NCBI GenBank assembly: GCA_947457105.1
Contig: CANGUP010000007.1
Coordinates: forward strand, 1-39,288
Source: Flavobacteriaceae bacterium
GTDB taxonomy: Bacteria > Bacteroidota > Bacteroidia > Flavobacteriales > Flavobacteriaceae
Reading direction: 5' to 3'
DNA: 39,288 nucleotides
Below the pieces are notes generated by a model. The model saw only the letters and a program-made list of their open reading frames with translations, was not told the origin of the DNA and made no database searches. Of this stretch, positions 16,546-25,600 are shown one piece after another. The position numbers were made by a program, and so were the translations under genes. How positions within the stretch are numbered: position 1 is the stretch's first letter; each line of letters starts with the position of its first letter.

Positions 16546-19281
16546 CTATAAATTCCATTTAACATTATTTATTTCAAAATACTCACCTAAAAAATCTAAT
16601 TCTGGAACATCTACTAAAGATGTAACTCCCAAGTAAAATGAAGCCCTTGAAAGTCCAACATATAAATTTTTCAATACAAGTTCTTTATTTCCAATTTCAA
16701 ATACATCTTCAATTTTATGGAAAAACACTGCCTCAAATTCGAGTCCTTTGATAAAATCAATTGAAAAAACCCGAACTGTATTCTTATCACCGAGGATTTG
16801 ACCATTATTACAAGCAAGAACTTTAATATCTAAATCTGAAAGACAATCTAAATTTCCTAACCTTTTTGAAAAACTGTCTAACTCTGATTCATTAGATAGA
16901 AAAATAGCAATGGAGGGGATAAATCCACCATAAGAATTATAAATTTCTATAATTCTTTTACTAATCCAATCCAGAATTTCATCTTCTTCTTCATTTATAT
17001 ACAATAAAGGCTTTGGCTCACTGTCGTCTTTATCCATAAAGCTGATGTATTCCGATTTCTTACCTGTAGCCTTTTGATAGATAGATTCTGCAATTTCTAA
17101 TAGCGTTGGACTTTGACGATAGGATATTTGTAAGTTTTTAACTTCGAAATCTTTTATAAAAACATTTAATTCATTCCAGTCTCTAATACCACCATCTGTT
17201 AATCGTTGCATTAAATCACCAGAATAGGTTACTGATGAAATTTCAGGATTAGCTAAACTTTGAATAGCCAATAAGTCAATTATATGAAAATCAGTAGCTT
17301 CATCAACTCCAATTACATTTTTGGAATTATTTATAAATCCATCTAGATAAGGGTGTTTAATAGAGTTGTATTCTCTTTTGTAGTTCTTATGTATAGATTT
17401 AATAAAGTTGTTAATAAACAAGACAAGAAAGGCTTTTTCGTTGGAGTGTAACCTTTTATTCTTTTCAGAATCCTCCTCAACAATATATTTAAGGATTTTA
17501 TAATCCCATTTATTTATTTGTTTTTTGAGTTCATCTCTCCTAAAAGCTTTGTACAAACTTGGTATTTCACTAATTAAATTTGAAACGATGCCTTTGGTTG
17601 ACCTCTCAAAATATTTAATAAAATAGGCAGACTGCCCAATGTTATTAATATTTAGATTTTCAAAATCAAGTTTCAAACCGAAAACTGTATCAATCTCTTT
17701 CTCTCTTGAAGTTAATTTGGTTCCCTTGTCAAAAATAAGAAGCCCTTTTTTTCGAATATAAGATTTCAAAGTATTGAAAGCTTTTAATTCAATATTCACA
17801 ATACTTTCCTCTTCAGATTCTATTTCAAAATCATCTTCTCCATCTTCATCTATAGATTTTGAGTTATTTATCCAATCTTGAATCAATTCGATGAACTTAT
17901 CATATACATCAGAATTTTTATTCTTTAATTCTAATTCAGCTTTTGCAGTTTGTTTATTTAACTCGCTTGTAAAACTTGCAACTATTTCTTTAACTGATTC
18001 ACTGTAAGTTTGTTTTAAATTGAAGTAAATTTTAATTAGTGAATCAAATCCATTAATTTTTTCTTGTTTTTGTAAATATCTTTGAATTGATTCACCTTTG
18101 TCTTTCCAGTAAAATTCAGAAATCTTTAAGTCAATTAATTTTTCAATTTTTTCTTTTTGAAAACTCAAGTAGAATTCGTCAAAACTTTTGATGATGTTTT
18201 TTAATTTTTTTGAGTCTATAGGTAGTATATTTTCAGATTCAAACTTCTTAAAATTCAAAAATGGATTTTGAGTTTCGGTATTAAAGAGTTTGTAATCTTT
18301 CATCAATATGGTTTTGTATGTATCCCATACAAAAACATTTGAATCAGTAGCATTTAACCCCTCACTTGTCATATTATTTTTTAAAAACAACTTGAGCAAC
18401 TCACTTGGAGAAAAGAAAATCCAACTAGAGTTATTCATAATCATCTGTTTTTTCTCTTCTGATAAATTTGGTAAATATTCATTAATCGCAACAATATCAG
18501 TTAAAAAGCGAATTCTTTGTACAAGTGAAGTTGTTTTACCTGTACCAGGACCACCATCAATTGCTATTGTTTTATCATACAAGTTAGACCTTTTTATTTC
18601 TTCTTGCCAAGGGTCTAGAATTGGTTGAGAACGTAATTCTGCATTTTGACGTATGAACTTTTTTGCTTTCGATAGATTTTGCTGATATTCTTTATCAATT
18701 AATTCATATTTTTTTAATAATTCCTGAATTGCTTCATCATCAACGTTATTGCCTTTATTTATTAGCTCTTCTTTTTCTTGAAGTATAATTTGACGGTCTT
18801 CTTCATTTTTCTTGATTTTACCTAATAATTCTTTTAACGAATTTATTATTTGTGGTTTTCCAGAATCTAAATAAAATTGCATATCTAATGCCTCTACTTC
18901 ATGATGATGTGGAATGTATTTCACATTATTCAGTATACTTATATTGATAATTTCATTTTTAAGATTACAATATAAGTGATTACCCAATTTTTTACTTTGT
19001 GTGAGAAATCCACCCATTTTAGAATTTTTGAAGATTGAGGAACCATCATTTTTAATTGCAGTAACTCTACCGCCATTAATATTAGCAATACCTCCCAATC
19101 CATACTGTACATTTCTATCTGGTGTAATTTCACTATTCACTAACCAAAACTTATCTGTTTTACCATCAAATTCTACATTATACAAAGCAACAGCTCTATT
19201 GATAGCATACTCTTCAACTTCTAGTTTTCGATGTTGCCACACCTGTTTCGCTATTTCATTTAATTTTTTAGGATTCTCCAT
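16546..19281 (-). CDS. UvrD/HelD-like SF1 helicase (ATP-binding domain protein)
   Basis: A 911-residue superfamily 1A motor and the last gene of the minus-strand operon. The first 140 residues are a beta-rich domain I do not recognise, followed by a coiled coil at about 145-215. The helicase core begins with a Q-motif DPWQEEIKRS (Q226). The Walker A is DGGPGTGKTTS (K249). Further motifs are the Walker B-like GVDEATDF, SYRQSPTLLEIAESIY, the motif V segment KGLEFEAVFF and motif VI LYVGLSRASFYLG. The long insertion between motifs (about 330-560) is Lys/Glu-rich with an acidic patch near DGEDDFEIESEEES. The architecture is nearer HelD and defence-associated SF1 proteins than repair UvrD. It starts 57 bases after a 36-codon ORF. 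Confidence 0.85.
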   Translation of the reverse strand: MENPKKLNEIAKQVWQHRKLEVEEYAINRAVALYNVEFDGKTDKFWLVNSEITPDRNVQYGLGGIANINGGRVTAIKNDGSSIFKNSKMGGFLTQSKKLGNHLYCNLKNEIINISILNNVKYIPHHHEVEALDMQFYLDSGKPQIINSLKELLGKIKKNEEDRQIILQEKEELINKGNNVDDEAIQELLKKYELIDKEYQQNLSKAKKFIRQNAELRSQPILDPWQEEIKRSNLYDKTIAIDGGPGTGKTTSLVQRIRFLTDIVAINEYLPNLSEEKKQMIMNNSSWIFFSPSELLKLFLKNNMTSEGLNATDSNVFVWDTYKTILMKDYKLFNTETQNPFLNFKKFESENILPIDSKKLKNIIKSFDEFYLSFQKEKIEKLIDLKISEFYWKDKGESIQRYLQKQEKINGFDSLIKIYFNLKQTYSESVKEIVASFTSELNKQTAKAELELKNKNSDVYDKFIELIQDWINNSKSIDEDGEDDFEIESEEESIVNIELKAFNTLKSYIRKKGLLIFDKGTKLTSREKEIDTVFGLKLDFENLNINNIGQSAYFIKYFERSTKGIVSNLISEIPSLYKAFRRDELKKQINKWDYKILKYIVEEDSEKNKRLHSNEKAFLVLFINNFIKSIHKNYKREYNSIKHPYLDGFINNSKNVIGVDEATDFHIIDLLAIQSLANPEISSVTYSGDLMQRLTDGGIRDWNELNVFIKDFEVKNLQISYRQSPTLLEIAESIYQKATGKKSEYISFMDKDDSEPKPLLYINEEEDEILDWISKRIIEIYNSYGGFIPSIAIFLSNESELDSFSKRLGNLDCLSDLDIKVLACNNGQILGDKNTVRVFSIDFIKGLEFEAVFFHKIEDVFEIGNKELVLKNLYVGLSRASFYLGVTSLVDVPELDFLGEYFEINNVKWNL

Positions 19282-19338
19282 TCAATTATTAATTAATTCC
19301 TTAATTTATTTAACCTTGAAAACAAATAGTATTCACAT

Positions 19339-19449
19339 CTAAATGGTCGAGCCATTTTGTCCCATGCAAACGATATGTATCTTTCCCGATGTAACCTCAT
19401 TTATTGTGTCACCAGGAAATTTTTGAGGGACTTTTAATAATTCAATCAT
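19339..19449 (-). CDS. Possible 36-codon small gene coupled to the nucleotidase
   Basis: The ATG at 19449 overlaps the stop of the nucleotidase gene as ATGA, the classic arrangement for translational coupling. The product begins MIELLKVPQKFPGDTINEVT and ends GQNGSTI. It has no hydrophobic segment and matches nothing I know. It fills most of the gap before the SF1 helicase gene. It could be a true small protein, the stump of a longer lost gene, or chance. The ATGA overlap is the only real support. Confidence 0.4.
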   Translation of the reverse strand: MIELLKVPQKFPGDTINEVTSGKIHIVCMGQNGSTI

Positions 19450-19913
19450 TTACTATAATTATTCTCGTCAGTTCTTAGTAAATACTTCATAACAAAATTC
19501 CAATCGGGGAATTTTTCACTACCATAAAGAATTAATTCACCGACGAATTTATCTGCACCATTTTTTATTCTATCGTCGATAAGGTAATCTCCGTGATTCA
19601 GGTGTTTGTTGTGAGATAAAATCAATCTTTTGTGAGCGTGATGACCCAGGTGCTTTTTTACCCAATCTAATTTGTCATTTAAAGCTGTTGGATTCTCCCA
19701 TGGTGATGTTGAAAGTATGTAAGTGTCATATTTTGAACAAAGTTTGATATAGGATTCTATCGCATTTTCCATAGGCTCCATTTTTGAGAATATATGAGGT
19801 ACTTCATCATATTTCCCTTCATATTCGATTAATTCGGTAGGTGTTAATTTTGCAATCCCCGTTTTGAAATCAACGAGTACATTATCCATATCTACGTATA
19901 CTATTTTCTTCAT
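19446..19913 (-). CDS. 5'(3')-deoxyribonucleotidase, NT5C-like (HAD fold)
   Basis: A 155-residue HAD hydrolase expected to remove phosphate from deoxyribonucleoside monophosphates. Motif I is YVDMDNVLVDF, with D8 as the nucleophile and D10 as the acid/base. Motif II is ILSTSPWENP, where the STSPW loop is typical of the bacterial NT5C family. Motif III is a Lys in HKRLILSHNKHL, and motif IV is DYLIDDRIKNGADKF. The length and all motifs are normal. The gene starts 12 bases after the DUF262 stop. It lies inside a restriction-type operon, so it may recycle or deplete nucleotides released from cut DNA; that link is inference from context. Confidence 0.88.
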   Translation of the reverse strand: MKKIVYVDMDNVLVDFKTGIAKLTPTELIEYEGKYDEVPHIFSKMEPMENAIESYIKLCSKYDTYILSTSPWENPTALNDKLDWVKKHLGHHAHKRLILSHNKHLNHGDYLIDDRIKNGADKFVGELILYGSEKFPDWNFVMKYLLRTDENNYSK

Positions 19914-19925
19914 AATTTTAAAAAT

Positions 19926-21677
19926 TTACTTACTAATTGTTTCATAGGCATCCTTTACTACTTGCGCAATTCTTTTTCTTCTATCAATTAAAAAATCAAA
20001 ATAATCCATTTGCTCCCAGTCTTCAGATAAGGCATGCCAATAGTACATTTTATTCTTATCTTCATCTGCTAAGCGACTTAAATAATTTGGTAAATATTTA
20101 GATGGTTCTGTATCTGAAATATTAATGTTGTCATTCCACTCCACTAGAGCATAGTTTGCAATTTGATTTCGTTGAGTTTGGTCGGACACACCATTTCTTT
20201 CAAGCCAGGCTTTTGGAAATAAATGATGTCTTTCTAATGCCGATTTTTTGCTTCTAAGTCCTTCTTGAAGCAAATCGGAAATTTTCAACTTACTGAATAG
20301 CCCGTTTGCTCCAATAATATATTGAGCAGCGTAATAGGCATAAAGCGATGGCGATGTAGAAGAAGATGTAGCTAAATCCATTGGTAATGTAATACACCAA
20401 AAATCATTCGTCAACTGACCATCAATAATATCATTTAATACTCTTTTAAACTGATCTGGCGAATCGATTCCACGCAGTCTAGCTAAATCACTTTCCATTG
20501 CAGTTTCGGGTGAGCCAGTATATCTTCCCGTAATCGAACACATGAAAAACCACTTTGCAATTAGTTTTTTTAATTCATATAAATCCATTTTTATATCTTC
20601 TCTTCCAATTAAAAAGAAGATGTAGGCATAAAGTAAATTATTATCAGAACTTATATAATCATGTCTTGCAAATCCAGCTTGTTTAATAGATTTGATAAAT
20701 TCATGCCAGTTTACAATATTTAATACTTTTGATTGAGCAGTCTGAAGATTTTGAAATTGTTTTTCTCTCCTTTCAATACTAAAATCTCCTGAATCCAAGT
20801 CTTTTCCACGCAAAATGCTATAAACGTATTGAAGCCTTGCTCTTCTGAAGGCTAAGCCAACAGAAACACGTAACATTTGGTCTGGATTGGGGTCAATTAA
20901 ATAATTAAACGGTGATGCACTATCTTTACTTGGTACTCTGCACAATCGACAAAATTCCTCTAAATCTCTTCTTCCATCCTCCCAAAATACTGACATTAAT
21001 GTTAAAATAAAATCTGCCTGGTTCAATTTTTTACCCTGAGAATTGATTCGTACAAAAACATCTGCAACTTGCTCTTCATCTATTTCTGCCGAAAGTTCTA
21101 ATGCTGAAAAAGGGTATCCCTCAAGATTAGTTAGATTGTTAAAGGCTTTTCTAATTTTTTTTATTTCATCTGCTGATATCTCAACACTTAGTTTTAAACG
21201 ATCTATAAATTGGTCTGTAATTTCAAATAAGTCGGCATCATCTTGCCACAATTCAGAAATATTTTGAAAATATCTTGGATTTCGTTTAATTGAGGCATCA
21301 GGTATTTCAAATTTTTCTTCTAAAGGATTAAATGCAATTACAATATTTGCTTTTTCATAATTTTCTCTAATCACTTCCTTGCCTTTAACTACAGCGTACA
21401 ATGAAGTTAATCGTTGCTGACCATCAACAATTAATAGAGTTGGATGTTTTTGTTTAGAAGCAGTTCCAATCCCTTTTGTTCCTTCTATATTTGCATTTGC
21501 CCAAAATAAAAAATAACCCACAGGATAACCTTTATACATACTGTCAAAAAGTTCTCTAACTTTAGTGTCTTTCCATACAAATGGTCGTTGAATATCTGGT
21601 AACCCAATTACACCTAGATCTATTTGCTGTATTAATGTTGTTAGGTTATAATTAACCTCTTTAAATAGTGTCGCCAT
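19926..21677 (-). CDS. DUF262/HNH protein, GmrSD-like type IV restriction candidate
   Basis: 583 residues. The N-terminal DUF262 (ParB/sulfiredoxin-related NTPase) is shown by LPDIQRPFVWKDTKV (27-40) and LLIVDGQQRLTSLYAV (81-96). The C-terminus has ALERHHLFPKAWLERNG with HHLFPK at 484-489, the His-x-x-Pro-like core of the DUF1524/HNH nuclease. This matches single-chain GmrSD enzymes, which cut DNA carrying modified (for example glucosylated hydroxymethyl) cytosines using NTP. The target here is unknown. It starts 28 bases after the 310-residue gene and stops 12 bases before the nucleotidase. A modification-dependent nuclease beside a methylase-based system would be complementary to it. Confidence 0.88.
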   Translation of the reverse strand: MATLFKEVNYNLTTLIQQIDLGVIGLPDIQRPFVWKDTKVRELFDSMYKGYPVGYFLFWANANIEGTKGIGTASKQKHPTLLIVDGQQRLTSLYAVVKGKEVIRENYEKANIVIAFNPLEEKFEIPDASIKRNPRYFQNISELWQDDADLFEITDQFIDRLKLSVEISADEIKKIRKAFNNLTNLEGYPFSALELSAEIDEEQVADVFVRINSQGKKLNQADFILTLMSVFWEDGRRDLEEFCRLCRVPSKDSASPFNYLIDPNPDQMLRVSVGLAFRRARLQYVYSILRGKDLDSGDFSIERREKQFQNLQTAQSKVLNIVNWHEFIKSIKQAGFARHDYISSDNNLLYAYIFFLIGREDIKMDLYELKKLIAKWFFMCSITGRYTGSPETAMESDLARLRGIDSPDQFKRVLNDIIDGQLTNDFWCITLPMDLATSSSTSPSLYAYYAAQYIIGANGLFSKLKISDLLQEGLRSKKSALERHHLFPKAWLERNGVSDQTQRNQIANYALVEWNDNINISDTEPSKYLPNYLSRLADEDKNKMYYWHALSEDWEQMDYFDFLIDRRKRIAQVVKDAYETISK

Positions 21678-21705
21678 TTATTAAATTTTTTCGAACCAAA
21701 AATCA

Positions 21706-22638
21706 TTATTGTTTATATACGATATCTATAAACTTTATAGGTTCACCCTTTACCCAGTCCATAGTTTTTACATAAACACCATTATGTTTTTTGGCTGTCT
21801 TCTTTTCACAACCTGTACATGGCTTTTCTGCTATATAGTCCTCTTTTTTTTCAAATAAAGTTTCTTCACCTTTAACTATTACTTTTTTTGAAGTACAGCT
21901 TATAGGTATCACATATTTAAGACCATCCATTTGAAAAATATTCCAAACAATTATCTCAGCAATCTCTTTTTGCAGTTCTAAACATGGTGTTTCTTTAAAC
22001 TGCGCTTGGTAGTAATCTATAAATGTATAAAGCAAATTTTCTCTTGCAATTAGTAAACTATCCCCTTGCCATTCGTAACCGTAGGAACTTTGAAAAGCTA
22101 TTTTTGTCCACTTTATCCAATCTTCAACTGTAAGGCAGTATTTTGAAACAATACTCAATTTACGGTCTAAAAAACCAACTCTTTTTTTTAACGGTACTAA
22201 TTCCTGACTATCAGAAACAGGGTCATAACGAGAAACAATAAAAGGTGCTTCGCCACAGGTTATTTCTAACTTAAGCAAACCCACATATTCTTGCCAGTTA
22301 TTTTTGGTTATCCGTCTTTTATTACAAGCCTCATTCATTTGTTTAACAATTGAAAGTGGGGTGAAAACCTCTGCCTTATCTCGTGTTCTTACAAGTTGTT
22401 CTTCTTTACTTTTTACCGCACGTGGCTGAATTAAACTACCATTTTTACCCGTTACCAAATCTGCGGTAATAGGAGCAATAGGAGCAAATAGCTCACCTTT
22501 AGATTCATAAGAATCGGTAGCCCACAAAATATTTTTGTTTGTGGTTTGATCTTGTAAAAGGATTTCTAGCAGATTGTCATTTTTTAAGAGATAATCTTCT
22601 CGTATATCTATGGTTTGGGTAAATGTAGCTTGAATCAT
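21706..22638 (-). CDS. Methylase-related partner protein (restriction subunit M-like)
   Basis: 310 residues. It shows a stretch I associate with proteins annotated as restriction endonuclease subunit M: RTRDKAEVFTPLSIVKQMN, then LEITCGEAPFIVSRYDP, VGFLDRKLSIVSKY and SSYGYEWQGDSLLIARENL. TPLSIVKQM resembles the N-terminal helix before methylase motif I, and LEITCGEAPF could stand for motif I. No catalytic (D/N)PPY follows, so it is unlikely to methylate by itself. A CxxC at CTGCEKK near the C-terminus may bind metal with other cysteines. It starts 12 bases after the 1390-residue gene, which does carry NPPY, so I infer a partner or specificity role. The exact role is unknown. Confidence 0.7.
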   Translation of the reverse strand: MIQATFTQTIDIREDYLLKNDNLLEILLQDQTTNKNILWATDSYESKGELFAPIAPITADLVTGKNGSLIQPRAVKSKEEQLVRTRDKAEVFTPLSIVKQMNEACNKRRITKNNWQEYVGLLKLEITCGEAPFIVSRYDPVSDSQELVPLKKRVGFLDRKLSIVSKYCLTVEDWIKWTKIAFQSSYGYEWQGDSLLIARENLLYTFIDYYQAQFKETPCLELQKEIAEIIVWNIFQMDGLKYVIPISCTSKKVIVKGEETLFEKKEDYIAEKPCTGCEKKTAKKHNGVYVKTMDWVKGEPIKFIDIVYKQ

Positions 22639-22650
22639 AATATACCTATT

Positions 22651-25600
22651 TTAAACCATAGGTTTTATCATACTTTCTATAAAGCTAATTTCATCTTGTG
22701 TTAAACCATATTTTTTATATAATTTTTCATCTGTCCAATCTTCTTTAAAGTCTTGCAACGGAATCAAACCGAAAACACTTTTCGTTACTTGCATAGTTCC
22801 TTTACCAAAATACAATAAAGTTTTAAAAAAATCTGTGTTTATATAATTGTAGCATTTAAGTTGTTCATTTTCTGTCTCAAAATGCCCAATCATTAAAAAG
22901 GTTTCTGTACAAACTTCGTTGGGTAATCCTAAAATGGTTTCAGGAGGATTTATTGCGTTGGTAGAATAACTTGTTGTAAAAAATAATTTATATTTATCTA
23001 TTGATGGTTGATTCTTTAAAATCGTAACTCTATTTATGAATCCAATAATTCTTTTTGCTCCTCCTTTTACACCTTTTACACCATATATTTTTACACAATT
23101 CTCAAATGGGGCCGATTGTAAATTAGACTCTGGGTATCTCTCAGGGTTGTTAAACAAATATTTTCTTATACCGAAAGGTTTTGTTTCAGAGACAATTTCA
23201 GAAAATCCCTTACCTTTAGCCACCTTATCCAAAATTGACAAAATTCGATTATCTCTAATCACATATTCAAAGTATTTATTTTTCAAATAGGTTTTTGAGG
23301 TGTTTATATAACCATTATTAGATTTAAAAGTATAGTCTATTTTACCATCATAATCTTTATCCCAAATAAAATAACAAACGCCACCGTCTATGTGGACACC
23401 AGGGAAACAGTCAGAAGCATTTTCGTAATCATACATCATTTTGAGCCTTTTATCTTCCATCATTTCCTCTCTAAATTTCTTAAGACCTCTACCTCCAACC
23501 ATCCATTTAGAAGGAATAATCAACGATAAATATTTAGGCTTCATTATTTTAGCTTGTTCAATAAATTTGTTGTAAATAGGAACTGCGGCATCTGTACTTA
23601 TCCCACTACCATCACCTAATTGATAAGGTGGATTTCCAACTACTGCATCAAATTTCATATCTTCTTTTAGTTTAAATAGTTCTTGTAATTTTTCTATTGA
23701 GTTTCTTTGCTGAGCATGTGGTACAATGTCATGCTGCACAAAATTTTTTGTAGAAATGTTTTGCGCAATATCAAAACCGAAAATATAGGTCTGTGTAATG
23801 CCCTGTAAAATAGGAGTTGGTGCCAGTCCATAAACTTGGTTTTCTAGGATATGTTTCAAACAATCTTCATCACTTGTATATTGTTTTTTGGTGTTGTTAA
23901 ATAGTTTTTTAACAATCTCTGTAATATACATACCCGATTTCATGTATAGATCTATGAATGTGCTGTCAGTTCTGGTAAATAAACTAGGGTCGTTCTCTTC
24001 CAGTTTATCAATCATCATTTGTACTAACTTTTTAGGGGTAAATATTTGATTGGTTTTTTGATTGGGTATCAATTCAAATATATCTTCCTTAGCTTCAAAA
24101 TAATTAGCTAATTGCTCTTTCTTCAACTTAAATTCAGCTATTGAAGCGTTAAATCTATATTTATTAAATACTCCTTGAAATGTTTTTCTAACACCATTTT
24201 CTTCATATTCAAAACCATCCCGAATTTTATGAAATTCTTCTTTGGTAATACTGGTAAGTTCTTCGAAATCCTTATCGTCTATTTCTAAGTCAAAATTATC
24301 AATTGTAATTTCATCTTTAGAAGCATTTGCCATGATAAACATAGGAATGGTACGTGTAAAGGAACGCAACCTATCTCTAATTTCATCTTCTTTGGTTTTT
24401 TGAACTTTTTCTACAACTTCCTCTTCCTTTTCCTCTACTTTATTTTTAACAAAATCAACTTCAATTGCATCAATTAATTTTTGTTTTAAAGCAATACTGT
24501 CTTTTATTTCTGAATTGTTATATTCCTCAGCAATCAGTTTCACTTTTTCTTGTAGCTGTTTATTTATTTCATTGGTCTCTGTTTGTGTAGATTTGTAAAC
24601 TGCTTTGTATTTTGCAATCAAAGGATCTGAAACTTTTGAAAAGCTTAAAACTAATTCTTCCGGTGAAATTTGTTCATCATACTGTTTTAGTAAATTATCG
24701 ACAACTCGTTCAGTATTAGCTTTGAATATTTTTTCGCCTAGAATAATTTCTGTGTTTTCATTTATCTTAGTAATTTTATTGTCAACTACTTTTCGAGCAT
24801 CATCTAAGTCGAGCGTTTCTTTTGTTGTTATAGCACGCTTATTCTTTTCTTCTGGCATTTTATTTAATATTTCCTCTACTTCTTTAGGGAAATTGAAAAC
24901 CCCTTTTAAGCTGTCATTAAATAAAAGATTGGTCATAAAACGAGCATTCACAATTTCGGTAGCTGCTAATGCATTTGGAAATGTAAGTACTTTTTCAGCA
25001 TCCAACTCAATCATTTCACCATTTACATCCTCTGATATTACAGGAAAAAAGTTAAGAAGCTCTTGAATGTTTTGCTTTCTCTCTTTTTCAGTTACTTCCC
25101 CGCTTACAGCTTTTGGATTTAAGCCATTGGCAAATTGGTCATAAATTTCAAGAACTCGAGAGGGTGCAAAATCAAACAAATAGGCTGATTTTTTCACATA
25201 CAACTCCCCATTTCTCAATTCTTTATAAGGATTTTGAGCACGAAAAGCTGCTTGCATATATAATGAAGGAGATTTTATATCTGTCAACATTAACACTGCA
25301 GTCCATTCTTTAATAGTAACTCCAGTTGTCAATTGTCCACAGGAAAGCGTAATTGTTTTATCGTTTTCACGAATTGCTTTTTTTACTTTATCTAAAGAGC
25401 TTTCGTTTTCTTTAATATCATTTGCCTCTTCTTCAAAAGTTTGACCATTACCAGCTGCTACAATTACTTTGTAATCTCCGAATACAGCGTCTTCTTTTAG
25501 CAGTTTTTCTAAAGCTTTTACTGATTCTACTCGATTACCTACATACCAAAAAGTATGTTTTAGTTCTTCTCTCAGTTCTGGGGTTGAAAAAGGATATTTT

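Noticed and set aside
24605..25066. 153-codon plus-strand ORF opposite the helicase/methylase gene
   Set aside because: It is rich in Ser, Phe and Leu and lies wholly inside a well-supported gene. It is a typical antisense shadow with no own motif or ribosome-binding site.
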